DNA of 64,000 nucleotides from Mycolicibacterium neoaurum VKM Ac-1815D (GCF_000317305.3 NC_023036.2:3348001-3412000), one strand, 5' to 3'. Counted from the stretch's first letter, positions 40,391 to 49,514 are shown. The notes: a model not told the origin generated them from the letters alone. Program-made: numbers and translations.

Positions 40391-41257
40391 GTGCCGGCCA
40401 TATTGCCGTCGATCGACGGTGTCAGACCCGGACCCGTGCTACTCAGTGAGGTGATCGGTCGACGCGTTCACGACCGCTCAGGCCGATCCATCGGCCGCCT
40501 TGACGATCTGTGTGTCCGGTTCACCGGGCTCCGGGAGCCGGCGCCGGTGACCGGCCTACTCATCGCCCGCCGACACGACGCCCCGTTGACCGCCCCGTGG
40601 TCCGCGGTCCTGGGCTGCACGGCCAGTGGTCTCGTGGTGGACACCGGCGTCGGTATCACCGCCCCGTCCGGGGACGACACAGAGATCTGGCTGCACCGCG
40701 ATGTGCTGGACACCCAGGTCCTCGATATCGTCGGTCGCCGAATAGCGAGGGTTTCCGACGTTCTCCTGGTGAGCCGTGACGCAAACCGCTTGGAGGCTAC
40801 AGGCGTCGACGTCGGATTCGCCGGGGTTGTGCGCCGATTGGGATTGGGAAGAGTCACCGCACGCGCGCGACACGACACCGTGGCGTGGTCCGATCTACAT
40901 CCGACCTCCGAGCGCGGCCACGCGGTCGCGCTGTCGACACCACGGGCTGCCATACACCATCTCGACGCTGTCGCACTGGCCGAACTGATGGGCCGGCTGG
41001 ACGTGTCCGCGGCCGCCGAGGTCGTCGCGGCCTACCCTCCGGCAGTTGCCGCTTCGGCGGTGCGCGTAGACCCCGAAACCGGGGAACGAGTGCTGCGGGC
41101 GCTGCCGAACCCCGATGTCGAACGGATCGTCACCGCCATGCCGTCCGCCCATGCAGCGCAGTGGCGCACGCGCCTGCAGCGCACACCGCGACTGCTCGGT
41201 CGCCACTTGCTGCGCTCACGGGTGTGGCCGCGGCGCCGGGTACGGCGGAAGCGATGA
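40391..41257 (+). CDS. PRC-barrel/MgtE_N-like regulatory protein
   Basis: This 288-residue cytosolic protein starts from GTG at 40391, 8 bases after AGGAGG. A PRC-barrel-like segment lies at about 17-60 (EVIGRRVHDRSGRSIGRLDDL) and a second at about 101-150 (DTQVLDIVGRRIARVSDVLL). A helical region from about 188 (LDAVALAELMGRLDVSAAAEVVA) resembles the MgtE N-domain, which senses Mg2+ and gates MgtE channels. The basic C-terminus is RRRVRRKR. It shares an ATGA overlap with the Nramp-like gene, so it is probably a regulatory subunit or sensor of that transporter. Confidence 0.78.
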   Translation: MPAILPSIDGVRPGPVLLSEVIGRRVHDRSGRSIGRLDDLCVRFTGLREPAPVTGLLIARRHDAPLTAPWSAVLGCTASGLVVDTGVGITAPSGDDTEIWLHRDVLDTQVLDIVGRRIARVSDVLLVSRDANRLEATGVDVGFAGVVRRLGLGRVTARARHDTVAWSDLHPTSERGHAVALSTPRAAIHHLDAVALAELMGRLDVSAAAEVVAAYPPAVAASAVRVDPETGERVLRALPNPDVERIVTAMPSAHAAQWRTRLQRTPRLLGRHLLRSRVWPRRRVRRKR

Positions 41258-42492
41258 CTGCCGGTCCACGCGGCAAACTCACCGTCGCGGCGCTGGTCGC
41301 CGTGATCGGGCCCGGCTTGCTGGCCGGCCTGTCCGATGACGATCCGGCAGGAATCACCACCTATTCGGTGCTCGGCGCTCAGTTCGGCTATCAGCTTCTC
41401 TGGGTGCTGTTGCTGTCCACCATCGCACTTGTCCTTTTCCATGGGTTGGCGGCACGGATGGGTGTGATCACAGGTCAAGGGCTCATCGGTTTGGTGCGCC
41501 AGCGCTACGGTGTGCGCATCGGCGGTGCCACGCTGGCGACCCTTGTGGTCGCCAACATCGGAACCACGTGTGCCGAATTTGCAGGTATCGCCGCGGGTTC
41601 GGAGCTGTTCGGCATCGATCGTCGGGTCAGCGTGCCCGCCGCGGCCATCATCGTCTCGCTCCTGGTTCTGCGTGGCAGCTTCCACCGCGTCGAGCACGTG
41701 TTGCTCCTGTTGTCGACCGTGTTTCTCGCCTACATCGCTTCGGGAATCCTCGCCGAACCGGACTGGGGTGCTGCCGCACGCGGACTCGTGGTGCCCTCGA
41801 TGCCGGCCACGGGCGCCGCGCTGGCCATCGTGACCGCCACCGTCGGCACCACACTGGCGCCGTGGGGTCTGTCGTTCATCCAGTCCTATGCCGTCGACAA
41901 GAAACTGCGCACCGACGATCTTCGGTTGGAGCGGGTGGACGTCGTCACCGGCGCCGTTCTGACGGGAGTGATCGGATTCTTCGTCGTGGTGGCATGTGCG
42001 GCGACTCTGCACGAGAACGGACTGCAGATCACCGAGGCCGCCGACGCATCTCGGGCTTTGGAGCCGCTGGCCGGCAGTGCCGCGGCCACGTTGTTCGCCA
42101 TCGGACTGATCGGCGCCGCGCTGCTGGCGGCCTCGGTACTGCCGTTGTCCACCGCCTACTCGGTCTGTGAGTACGCGGGAGCAGAGGGGGCTGTGGACGA
42201 CTCGTTCAGGGAGGCACGGACGTTCTATGTGACATTCGGAGCCGTCACCGTCGCCGGTGCGGCCGCCGTGTTGTTACCCGGGGTGCCCCTGGTCACCATT
42301 TTGGTGGCCACCCAGATCCTCAATGCCGTGCTGCTGGTGCCGATCCTGATCGCGATGATCGGCATCGCGCGCGACCGGAATCTGATGGGCACGTTCGCCG
42401 TCGGCCGGACCGGCACCGCCATATACGGACTGACCACCGCGGTGATCGCCGCCTGTGTGGTCGCGCTCGCCGTCACCACTGTCGTCGGTTGA
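41254..42492 (+). CDS. Nramp-related metal transporter lacking canonical metal-site residues
   Basis: This 412-residue protein has about 11 membrane segments. In Nramp transporters helix 1 carries DPGN and helix 6 carries a Met-Pro-His. Here helix 1 reads DDDPAGI (28-34) and helix 6 reads LAPWGLS (201-207), so the Asp and Pro are kept but the Asn, Met and His are not. Loss of the soft Met ligand is reported for the Nramp-related Mg2+ transporter branch. Translational coupling to an MgtE_N-like protein supports Mg2+ or another hard cation over Mn2+/Fe2+. The cargo remains an inference. Confidence 0.85.
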   Translation: MTAGPRGKLTVAALVAVIGPGLLAGLSDDDPAGITTYSVLGAQFGYQLLWVLLLSTIALVLFHGLAARMGVITGQGLIGLVRQRYGVRIGGATLATLVVANIGTTCAEFAGIAAGSELFGIDRRVSVPAAAIIVSLLVLRGSFHRVEHVLLLLSTVFLAYIASGILAEPDWGAAARGLVVPSMPATGAALAIVTATVGTTLAPWGLSFIQSYAVDKKLRTDDLRLERVDVVTGAVLTGVIGFFVVVACAATLHENGLQITEAADASRALEPLAGSAAATLFAIGLIGAALLAASVLPLSTAYSVCEYAGAEGAVDDSFREARTFYVTFGAVTVAGAAAVLLPGVPLVTILVATQILNAVLLVPILIAMIGIARDRNLMGTFAVGRTGTAIYGLTTAVIAACVVALAVTTVVG

Positions 42493-42512
42493 TCACCCGC
42501 ATACCTCAGATA

Positions 42513-42541
42513 TTGACAGTGCAACTCTCATAATTTAGCGT
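42513..42541 (+). promoter_or_regulatory. SigA-like promoter with overlapping TetR-type operator (copy 1)
   Basis: TTGACA (42513-42518) is followed after 17 bases by TAGCGT (42536-42541). The imperfect palindrome TTGACAGTGCAACTCTCAT (42513-42531) covers the -35 box and reads TTGAnAGT-N3-ACTnTCAt. The same arrangement occurs upstream of the sulfatase gene. It should drive the DUF1330-like gene starting at 42587. Confidence 0.72.
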
Positions 42542-42586
42542 GGAGTCAGCTCGATACACCCACGCCGCAATCGTCCTGGAGACAAC

Positions 42587-43417
42587 GTGATTCACCATCG
42601 CCCCCGATACGGCCTGATCGATCTCGACTACGCCGCTCGACTGAGTGATGTGACACCCGAGTCCGAAAAGCCATGCTGGATGGTCAATCTGATGAAGTAC
42701 CGGGCTGTCGCAGACTATGGCGACGGGGTCGCCGGCACCATTTCCGGACGCGAAGCCGACGATCTGTACGCACCGCTGGACACCTTGGCCGAAATCGGCG
42801 CCGAGCTGTGCCTTCTTGCCGATGTCGAAACCCAACTCCTCGGCGATGCTCCGACGTGGGATCGGATCGCCGTCGTGCGCTACCCGACCGGGCGATCGTT
42901 CATCGACATGCAGTCACGGTCTGATTTCCAGGCCGCGCATGTCCACAAAGAAGCCGGGATGGATCAGACCATCGTCCTCGGCTGCGATCCGCTGCCCTAC
43001 CCGCCGATTCCGCACGGATTGGAACAGCTCGACTGGAAAAATGTCCCCGAACCCCCGAGCACACAGGACGGGCCGGTGATGATCGTGCACGTGCTGCGCT
43101 TCGCCGATCCGGAATCCGCACGCACCACCCCCGATGCCATGCAGGCCTATCAGAGCGCCGCCGCCGGTGTTGCACTGTCCCACGGCGCCCGCGTGGCAGG
43201 CTGGTTCAGGGTCGACGGCACCATCGTCGGCGACGGCCGCTCCTGGCATCAGGTCCGATTCAATCTCTTTCCGAGCCGAAGGGCATTCATGGCAGTCGCC
43301 ACCGACCCGGCACGGCTACAGGCGCAGAAGACTCACCGCGACGCCGCCATCGCCGACACCTACACGATGATCACCAGGCCCGTCGTCAACACCTTGGCCG
43401 AATCGCTGCACGCGTGA
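42587..43417 (+). CDS. Tandem DUF1330/ABM-like domain protein
   Basis: This 276-residue soluble protein looks like two ferredoxin-like alpha/beta modules. The first (PCWMVNLMKYRAVADYGDG, then RIAVVRYPTGRSFIDMQSRSDFQAAHVHKEAG) is DUF1330-like; the second starts near 160 (MIVHVLRFADPE) and ends in a similar strand-helix pattern. Such dimeric barrels often bind or oxidise small aromatic compounds without cofactors. It starts from GTG after CTGGAG. It shares a promoter/operator with the sulfatase-dehalogenase operon, so it probably acts in the same pathway. Confidence 0.72.
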   Translation: MIHHRPRYGLIDLDYAARLSDVTPESEKPCWMVNLMKYRAVADYGDGVAGTISGREADDLYAPLDTLAEIGAELCLLADVETQLLGDAPTWDRIAVVRYPTGRSFIDMQSRSDFQAAHVHKEAGMDQTIVLGCDPLPYPPIPHGLEQLDWKNVPEPPSTQDGPVMIVHVLRFADPESARTTPDAMQAYQSAAAGVALSHGARVAGWFRVDGTIVGDGRSWHQVRFNLFPSRRAFMAVATDPARLQAQKTHRDAAIADTYTMITRPVVNTLAESLHA

Positions 43418-43432
43418 AGCGCCACAGGCCGC

Positions 43433-44044
43433 TCAGCCGGTCAACAATCGGGTGAGCGCCCCGATCCATCCGCGCCGAATCTGCGCAGGCGTCCGGCGGT
43501 GATCCTCGGTCAACTCAGACCACGCCTCGAACGACGTCAGGGTGGCGATGGTGCCGACCAAATCCCCCCGCGCCGCCGCGCCGAGTTCGTCCAGTTCGGC
43601 GGCAAAGTGGGTGCCGATATCGGCCGCCATCGCCGCGCGGTGCCGGTGCAGGATCTCCTGCAGAGCAGACACCTTCGAGGCGCGGTTGCGCACCATTCGG
43701 GCCATCGGCGCGGTCACCGCGTACTGCTCGTGGCGGCTGTCGACGAAGCGCCTGATCCGCACATCCAGGGTGCCAACGCCGAGATCCGAGATCTGCAACA
43801 GATGGGCGAATCGCTGGTAGTAACGGCGGGTGGTTTCATCACGCAGCTCGTCGAGGGTGTCGAAATATCGGAACACCGACGCGGTGGAAACACCCGCCCG
43901 GTCGGCAACCTGCTCCACGGTCGGCGGTGAAAAACCCTCCAACACAAGGTCGATGGTCGCCTCGACCACCGCCGCACGGCCCCGTTCGCGTCGCGCGCGG
44001 CGGCCGTCGACCGGTTCGGCTGGCTCCGGCGGTGTGTGGTTCAT
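43433..44044 (-). CDS. TetR-family repressor of the sulfatase/dehalogenase regulon
   Basis: This 203-residue regulator has the TetR helix-turn-helix (VVEATIDLVLEGFSPPTVEQV, then AGVSTASVFRYFDTLDELRDE) and a helical ligand domain. It lies between the DUF1330-like gene, which converges on it, and the divergent sulfatase gene. The 19-base operator at 44075-44093 sits just upstream of its start, so autorepression is likely. The ATG at 44044 is preferred over a GTG at 44062, which would be only 12 bases from the operator. Confidence 0.87.
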   Translation of the reverse strand: MNHTPPEPAEPVDGRRARRERGRAAVVEATIDLVLEGFSPPTVEQVADRAGVSTASVFRYFDTLDELRDETTRRYYQRFAHLLQISDLGVGTLDVRIRRFVDSRHEQYAVTAPMARMVRNRASKVSALQEILHRHRAAMAADIGTHFAAELDELGAAARGDLVGTIATLTSFEAWSELTEDHRRTPAQIRRGWIGALTRLLTG

Positions 44045-44074
44045 CGATCGTGAGGCTAGCACTGCTCCAAAGTA

Positions 44075-44103
44075 TTGACAGTGGAACTATCAACACATAG
44101 CGT
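44075..44103 (+). promoter_or_regulatory. SigA-like promoter with overlapping TetR-type operator (copy 2)
   Basis: TTGACA (44075-44080), a 17-base spacer and TAGCGT (44098-44103) reproduce copy 1 exactly in both boxes and spacing. The 19-base palindrome TTGACAGTGGAACTATCAA (44075-44093) has arms TTGA-x-AGT and ACT-x-TCAA around GGA. It drives the sulfatase operon and overlaps the upstream region of the divergent tetR gene. Confidence 0.8.
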
Positions 44104-44124
44104 CGCCGGAGAGAGGGGGTTGCC

Positions 44125-46392
44125 ATGTCGCAGCCAGACCAACACTTCGGTGGCACCATCGGTACCACCATCGCCGAATCGGTGCCGGAGTTCAGCGAAC
44201 CACCACACCCGGGCCAAGATGCTCCCAACGTGGTGGTGATCGTGCTCGACGACACGGGCTTCGCCCAGCTGGGCTGCTACGGCTCCGATATCGATACCGC
44301 GCACATCGACCAACTCGCCGGCAACGGGCTGCAGTTCACCAACTTTCATGTGACACCGCTGTGTTCGCCGACCCGTGCCGCACTGCTCACCGGCCGATCC
44401 CAGCACGCTGTGGGCATGCGTGCGGTCTCCAATTTCCGGACCGGATTTCCGCACCAACTCGGACACATCACCGACCGCGCCGCCACCATCGCCGAAGTGC
44501 TGCACACCGCCGGCTACGCGACCTTCGCGGCCGGCAAATGGCATCTGGCCCCCATGGAACAGTGCTCGGCGGCAGGACCATTCGACCAATGGCCGCTGGC
44601 ACGCGGATTCGATCGCTTCTACGGTTTCCTCGACGGTGAGACCGACCAGTTCAGTCCCGAACTGGTCTGCGACAACCATATGGTCGATCCCCCGGCGCGG
44701 CCCGAAGAGGGATACCACCTCAGCGAAGATCTGGTCGACCGGTTACTCGCCATGATCACCGACAGCACCAGCGTGCGGCCCGACCGACCGTTCTTCGCCT
44801 ACCTTCCCTTCGGTGCCGCGCACGCCCCGCACCAGGCGCCGGCCGCTTATCTGCGCAAGTACCGCGGTGCATTCGACGAGGGGTGGGATATCGCCCGCGA
44901 GAGGGTGTACCGCCGTCAGCTGGAAACCGGGCTCATACCCGCGGGAACCGCACTGGCTCCGCGAAACCCAGGCGTGGCGGCCTGGGACACCCTACCGGCG
45001 GACCAGCAACGTCTGGCGTGCCGTCTGCAGGAGGCGTTCGCCGCGTTCCTGGACCACACCGACGATCAGATCGGCCGCTTTGTCGACGGTCTACGCCGAA
45101 TCGGCGTCTGGGACAACACCGTGCTCATCCTCCTGTCGGACAACGGAGCATCCCAGGAGGGTGGGCCGATCGGGGTGCTGCACGAGATGAAGTTCTTCAA
45201 CGGCATCCTGGAGGATCCAGCCGACGCGGTGGCGCGACTCGACGATATCGGCGGCCCGCACAGCCATACCAACTATCCGTGGGGCTGGGCTCAGTGCGGG
45301 AACACCCCGTTCAAGTGGTACAAACAGAACACCCACGAGGGCGGAGTGCATGTCCCCATGCTGGTGCACTGGCCGGCCGGCATCGACCAACACCACCGCG
45401 GCTCCCGACGTGACCAGTTCGTCAACGTCAGCGATATCGCCCCCACACTCTACGAACTCGCCGGTGTGACGCCACCGCCGATCTACCGAGGGATACCACA
45501 ACTCCCGGTCACCGGCCACTCGTTCGCCGCTCTGCTCAACAACCCCGCCGCGCCCTCGACCAACACCGTCCAATACTTCGAGATGGCCGGTAGCCGTGCG
45601 CTGGTCGCGGGCCACTGGAAGGCGGTGTGCAAGCACATCCCCGGCGCGGACTATGACACCGAGCCCTGGGAGCTCTACGACCTGTCCCACGACATGTCCG
45701 AGTGTGAGGACCTGGCTGGAGCCGAACCCGAACGGCTGGCGGAGCTGATCGCCCTGTGGTGGCTCGAGGCCGACCGGCACGGCGTGCTGCCACTCGACGA
45801 CCGCGGTATCGAACTGTTCGCCCCCCGGTTTCGGCATCACTCGCCGCATCCGGTCGAAGGCCGCTACACCTACCGTCCCCCGTGCTCGCCCATTCCGCCG
45901 CAGGCCTTCGCCCCGATCGGCGGCACCAGCTTCGACCTGACGGCACGGGTCGCCCGCGCCGACGGCCAAGACGGCGTGCTGTGGGCCACGGGCACAGAGA
46001 ATTCGGGTATCGCGGTGTTCGTCCAGGACGACCACCTGGTGGTGGACTACAACGCATTCGGCGAACACACCGTGGTCATCTCGACCCGGGCACTAGCCGC
46101 CGGCGATGCGGTGTTGACCGCCAGGTTCCGGCGCGGCGACCATCGTGGCGGCACCGTGGACCTCGAGATCGATTCCGTGCCGGTCGGACACGCCGACCTG
46201 CCGCTGTACATGCTGATGATCTCCTCCGTCGGATCGAGCATCGGCTATGACCACGGATCGGCGGTATCCGATCGCTACCGCTCACCCTTCGCATTCCGCG
46301 GGATCCTGCACGAAATCACCGTCGACCTGGTCTCGTCCCCGCCCACGGGATCCGATGCCGTCGCCTCCAGGGCGGCGATGGCGCGCCAGTAG
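44125..46392 (+). CDS. Arylsulfatase-type sulfatase
   Basis: This 755-residue enzyme has the sulfatase signature [12 protein letters not shown] with Cys80 as the residue to be converted to formylglycine, plus metal ligands in [10 protein letters not shown] (41-50) and the LSDNGAS motif near 339. It matches the large mycobacterial arylsulfatases (AslA type), with a beta-rich C-terminal domain of about 180 residues. It hydrolyses sulfate esters to give sulfate and an alcohol. A formylglycine-generating enzyme is needed and is not in this window. GGAGAGAGGGGG precedes the ATG. No signal peptide is seen, so it is likely cytosolic. Confidence 0.92.
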   Translation: MSQPDQHFGGTIGTTIAESVPEFSEPPHPGQDAPNVVVIVLDDTGFAQLGCYGSDIDTAHIDQLAGNGLQFTNFHVTPLCSPTRAALLTGRSQHAVGMRAVSNFRTGFPHQLGHITDRAATIAEVLHTAGYATFAAGKWHLAPMEQCSAAGPFDQWPLARGFDRFYGFLDGETDQFSPELVCDNHMVDPPARPEEGYHLSEDLVDRLLAMITDSTSVRPDRPFFAYLPFGAAHAPHQAPAAYLRKYRGAFDEGWDIARERVYRRQLETGLIPAGTALAPRNPGVAAWDTLPADQQRLACRLQEAFAAFLDHTDDQIGRFVDGLRRIGVWDNTVLILLSDNGASQEGGPIGVLHEMKFFNGILEDPADAVARLDDIGGPHSHTNYPWGWAQCGNTPFKWYKQNTHEGGVHVPMLVHWPAGIDQHHRGSRRDQFVNVSDIAPTLYELAGVTPPPIYRGIPQLPVTGHSFAALLNNPAAPSTNTVQYFEMAGSRALVAGHWKAVCKHIPGADYDTEPWELYDLSHDMSECEDLAGAEPERLAELIALWWLEADRHGVLPLDDRGIELFAPRFRHHSPHPVEGRYTYRPPCSPIPPQAFAPIGGTSFDLTARVARADGQDGVLWATGTENSGIAVFVQDDHLVVDYNAFGEHTVVISTRALAAGDAVLTARFRRGDHRGGTVDLEIDSVPVGHADLPLYMLMISSVGSSIGYDHGSAVSDRYRSPFAFRGILHEITVDLVSSPPTGSDAVASRAAMARQ

Positions 46393-46424
46393 TTCCCCGA
46401 CCCCGCCGACCCAGGAGACACACC

Positions 46425-47339
46425 ATGGATATCGTCCGCACACCCGATGAGCGCTTCGCCCACCTGCCCGACTACGGTTTCGCACCGCATTACGCCGAAA
46501 TCCCCAGTGGCGCCGGACAAACACTGCGCCTGCATTATCTCGACGAAGGCCCGCTCGATGCCGATCCGATTCTGCTGATGCACGGCGAACCGTCCTGGAG
46601 CTATCTGTACCGGCACATGATCGGCCCGCTGGTGGCCGCCGGACATCGTGTCATTGCACCGGATCTGGTCGGGTTCGGGCGCAGCGACAAGCCCGCGGCG
46701 ACCGGTGACTACACCTACGCGCGCCATATCGGTTGGATGTCTGCCCTCGTGTTCGACATGCTCGACTTGCAGAACATCACGTTCTTCGGACAGGACTGGG
46801 GTGGGCTGATCGGCCTGCGTCTGGTGACCGCGCTACCGCAACGGTTCGATCGGGTGATCGTGGCCAACACCGGGCTGCCCACCGGTGAGTCCTCGCTGGG
46901 CGAGGCGTTCGCCGCTTGGCAGAAGTTCTCTCAAGAAGTCCCGGACCTCCCCGTCGGTGCCATCATCAACGGCGGCTGTACCACCGATCTGACCGCCGAG
47001 GTCATCGCCGCCTATGACGCACCGTTTCCCGACGACTCGTTCAAGGCCGGGGCCCGCGTCTTCCCCACCTTGGTGCCGACCAGCACCGACGATCCCGAAT
47101 CGGCCGCCAACATCCATGCCTGGTCGGTCCTGTCGACCTTCGACAAGCCGCTGCTCACCTGCTTCAGCGATCAAGATCCCATCACCCGCGGCGGCGAACA
47201 GCTGTTCCTGGACAACGTGCCGGGAGCGCAAGGGCAACCGCACACCACCATCACCGGCGGCGGGCACTTTCTGCAAGAGGACCGCGGCGCCGAACTCGCC
47301 GAGTTGATCAACGGGTTCATCGCCGCCACCACCCCCTAG
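46425..47339 (+). CDS. Haloalkane dehalogenase
   Basis: This 304-residue alpha/beta hydrolase has HGEPSW (53-58) at the oxyanion/halide site and the nucleophile Asp124 followed by Trp125 in GQDWGG. A possible second halide-binding Trp165 lies in the cap, and His281 (GGGHFLQED) is the catalytic base. The Asp124-Trp125 pairing is that of the DhlA-type (HLD-I) subfamily, and overall it resembles M. tuberculosis Rv2296. It hydrolyses carbon-halogen bonds to alcohol and halide. It lies 32 bases after the sulfatase gene in one operon. It could also act on a natural ester or epoxide. Confidence 0.9.
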   Translation: MDIVRTPDERFAHLPDYGFAPHYAEIPSGAGQTLRLHYLDEGPLDADPILLMHGEPSWSYLYRHMIGPLVAAGHRVIAPDLVGFGRSDKPAATGDYTYARHIGWMSALVFDMLDLQNITFFGQDWGGLIGLRLVTALPQRFDRVIVANTGLPTGESSLGEAFAAWQKFSQEVPDLPVGAIINGGCTTDLTAEVIAAYDAPFPDDSFKAGARVFPTLVPTSTDDPESAANIHAWSVLSTFDKPLLTCFSDQDPITRGGEQLFLDNVPGAQGQPHTTITGGGHFLQEDRGAELAELINGFIAATTP

Positions 47340-47404
47340 ACCCCATCCCCTCCCGACGGTGCTCGTTGATGTCTCGATATCGGGCACCTTGCAGCGGCAT
47401 GCGA

Positions 47405-47420
47405 TACCCCTAAGGGGGTA
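47405..47420. promoter_or_regulatory. CsoR-family-type operator
   Basis: TACCCC-TAAG-GGGGTA is a perfect 6-base inverted repeat with a 4-base spacer. TACCCC/GGGGTA dyads are the binding sites of CsoR, CstR, RicR and FrmR-type repressors. It lies just upstream of the decayed dehydrogenase. The CsoR-like gene of this window is at 7380, far away; whether it binds here is unknown. Confidence 0.6.
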
Positions 47421-47538
47421 GAAAGAGCTCACCAACGACAGCTGCCTGGAGTTCGAACACGGTGTTTACATGGGCGACACCCGTCACACCGTGAGAACTG
47501 GAGCTTCCTGACATGGGCTTTTTCATCGACCCGCCGAA

Positions 47539-47766
47539 GTGGACACCATCTACACCGATCCCGAATGTGAGATGACGACAGTCTTCCGCCCGGACATCAA
47601 GGTCATCTTCGACCCCTGTGACGAGAAGGCCGAAGGGGCCCGGTGGGTCTGTGCGCGGCCATGGCCGCCGTCATCCTGGGCGCCGCACAGGTGATCGTCA
47701 TCGACAAGGTCGCTGCCGGCTCAAGGAGGCCGCCAATCTCGGTGCCGTGGCTGCAGTTGGTCAAGC
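47539..47766 (+). pseudogene. Relic of a zinc-type alcohol dehydrogenase
   Basis: Two frames carry fragments of a medium-chain alcohol dehydrogenase. GLCAAMAAVILGAAQVIVIDK (47646-47708, first 20 residues shown in part) resembles the NAD-binding helix and strand GLSAVMAAVVAGA..VIAVD. After a frame change near 47718, LKEAANLGAVAAV continues it as the usual KELGA segment. Upstream, an open stretch from 47539 (VDTIYTDPECEMTTVF) shows no clear match. The N-terminal zinc domain and the C-terminus are missing. The family call is by eye and moderate. Confidence 0.4.
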
Positions 47767-47882
47767 ACCGCGCGCAACCGGCCATCACGGGTCACCTATG
47801 ACCCATTCCGCCTGGCGCCACCGCTGTGAGGCGTCACACAAGGGTAAACGACCTTCCGTCCGGCGCCACCACTGGCCACCTG

Positions 47883-47903
47883 GACCGTATCAATGATACG
47901 GTC
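47883..47903. promoter_or_regulatory. Perfect palindrome before the PadR gene
   Basis: GACCGTATCA and TGATACGGTC form a perfect 10-base inverted repeat around a single central A. The element ends 5 bases before the GTG start of the PadR gene, so bound repressor would block the ribosome-binding and start region or a leaderless transcript start. Autoregulation by PadR is the obvious model. Confidence 0.72.
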
Positions 47904-47908
47904 AAGCG

Positions 47909-48520
47909 GTGTCCGAGGGTTTCCGAGTCACCCACCTGTCCTATGTGGTTCTGGGGGTGACCGCCGTGCGGGGCCCTACCACCTCGTATCAGCTCAAGCA
48001 GTACGTTGCCGAGTCCATCGCCTATCTATGGCCGCTGCAACACGCGACGCTGTACCGGGAGCCACGCCGACTGGAGGGTGCCGGGCTGCTGCGATCCGAG
48101 ACCGAAGACGGTGGGCGCAAGCGTCAGTTCTTCACGATCACCGACAAAGGCCTTGACTGCCTTCGCGATTGGCTTCGCGACCCCACGACATCGCTACCGG
48201 CCGAACTCCACGACGAAGCGCTTCTCAAGCTGCATTTCGGTGAGCTCGTCGACCCGTCGAGCATGCGCGAGCTCGCCGAGAACCAGATCGTCGAACGTAA
48301 AGCACGCCTGGCCTATTACGCGGATCTGGAGCGGCGATACCAGGACCGGCCCGATCTCGGCTATCCACTGGCGACGTTGAAGGCGGGCCAGATGATCGAG
48401 AAGGCCTCCATCGCGTTCTGGCGCGAGATCGCGGAAACCGCCGACGAACTCGCGCCGTCGCGCCCCGGCTCGGCAACACCGCCCCCGCTGTCCCCCATCG
48501 TCCACACCGACCGAAAGTGA
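47909..48520 (+). CDS. PadR-family transcriptional regulator
   Basis: This 203-residue protein has an N-terminal PadR winged helix (LSYVVLGVTAVRGPTTSYQLKQYV, then LYREPRRLEGAGLLRSETEDGGRKRQFFTITDKG) and a C-terminal helical dimerisation domain of the VirR/PadR type. It starts from GTG at 47909 with no clear Shine-Dalgarno, consistent with a leaderless message. It is 7 bases upstream of the nitronate monooxygenase gene, with which it forms an operon. PadR proteins often sense aromatic acids or drugs. Confidence 0.88.
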   Translation: MSEGFRVTHLSYVVLGVTAVRGPTTSYQLKQYVAESIAYLWPLQHATLYREPRRLEGAGLLRSETEDGGRKRQFFTITDKGLDCLRDWLRDPTTSLPAELHDEALLKLHFGELVDPSSMRELAENQIVERKARLAYYADLERRYQDRPDLGYPLATLKAGQMIEKASIAFWREIAETADELAPSRPGSATPPPLSPIVHTDRK

Positions 48521-48527
48521 TTGCCGC

Positions 48528-49514
48528 ATGACCCTTCCCGACATTCTCCGCAACAATCTCGCCCTGCCCGTCGTCGCGTCGCCTCTGTTCATCTGCTCGG
48601 GCCCGGAGCTGGTGATCGCCCAGTGCAGCGCCGGCGTGGTGGGCTCCTTCCCCGCCCTCAATGCGCGCCCGGCACCCGCGCTGCGCGAGTGGCTCGAGCA
48701 GATCTCGACCACCTTGGAGCGCCGCCGGCATGACCATCCCGAACTGGCGACGGCCCCGTACGCCGTGAACCAGATCGTGCACAAATCCAACGAGCGCCTG
48801 GAAGAGGACGTACAGGCGTGCGTCGATTTCAAGGTGCCGATCGTGATCACCTCACTGGGAGCCCGGGCCGACGTCAACGACGCCATCCACTCCTACGGCG
48901 GCATCGTTCTGCACGATGTCATCAACGACACCTTTGCCCGCAAGGCGGTCGACAAGGGTGCCGACGGATTGATCGCCGTGGCCGCAGGGGCAGGTGGGCA
49001 CGCGGGCACCATCTCGCCGTTCGCACTCGTGCAGGAGATTCGGGCCTGGTTCGACGGTCCACTGCTGCTTTCCGGCGCCATCGGTCACGGCCGCTCGATC
49101 CTGGCGGCACAGGCCGCCGGTGCCGATCTGGCCTATATCGGCTCGGCGTTCCTGGCGACCACCGAGGCGCGTAACGAGCCCGCCTACAAGGAGATGATCA
49201 CCACCAGCGGCGCCAGTGACATCGTGTATTCGAATCTGTTCACGGGTGTGCACGGCAACTACCTGCGCGGTTCGATCGAGGCGGCCGGGCTGGACCCACA
49301 GAATCTCCCGCAGTCGGACCCGTCGGCGATGGACTTCGGCTCGGGCGGCAACACCGATGCCAAGGCCTGGAAGGACATCTGGGGCGCAGGCCAGGGTATC
49401 GGCCCGATTCGTGAGGTCACCTCCACGGCGCAGTTGGTGGAACGCCTGGGCCGCGAGTACAGCGAGGCGCGCAGCAGGCTGCTTACCGAGAGCCTCGCTC
49501 CCGCGGGCGTCTGA
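48528..49514 (+). CDS. Nitronate monooxygenase-type FMN enzyme
   Basis: This 328-residue TIM-barrel flavoprotein has PVVASPLFICSGPELVIAQC at the N-terminus, the phosphate-binding AAGAGGHAGTISPFAL, and GHGRSILAAQAAGADLAYIGSAFL. These are the hallmarks of the nitronate monooxygenase/2-nitropropane dioxygenase family. Such enzymes oxidise nitronates, but many relatives have unknown substrates. It is controlled by the adjacent PadR regulator and followed by a strong terminator. Confidence 0.9.
   Translation: MTLPDILRNNLALPVVASPLFICSGPELVIAQCSAGVVGSFPALNARPAPALREWLEQISTTLERRRHDHPELATAPYAVNQIVHKSNERLEEDVQACVDFKVPIVITSLGARADVNDAIHSYGGIVLHDVINDTFARKAVDKGADGLIAVAAGAGGHAGTISPFALVQEIRAWFDGPLLLSGAIGHGRSILAAQAAGADLAYIGSAFLATTEARNEPAYKEMITTSGASDIVYSNLFTGVHGNYLRGSIEAAGLDPQNLPQSDPSAMDFGSGGNTDAKAWKDIWGAGQGIGPIREVTSTAQLVERLGREYSEARSRLLTESLAPAGV

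Larger units (their letters stand above)
47340..47908. other. Gene-free region with operator and gene relic
   Basis: This 569-base region between the dehalogenase and the PadR gene has no intact gene longer than about 90 codons that looks real. It holds a CsoR-type operator at 47405-47420, remains of an alcohol dehydrogenase at about 47539-47766, and the PadR palindrome at 47883-47903. Confidence 0.7.
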
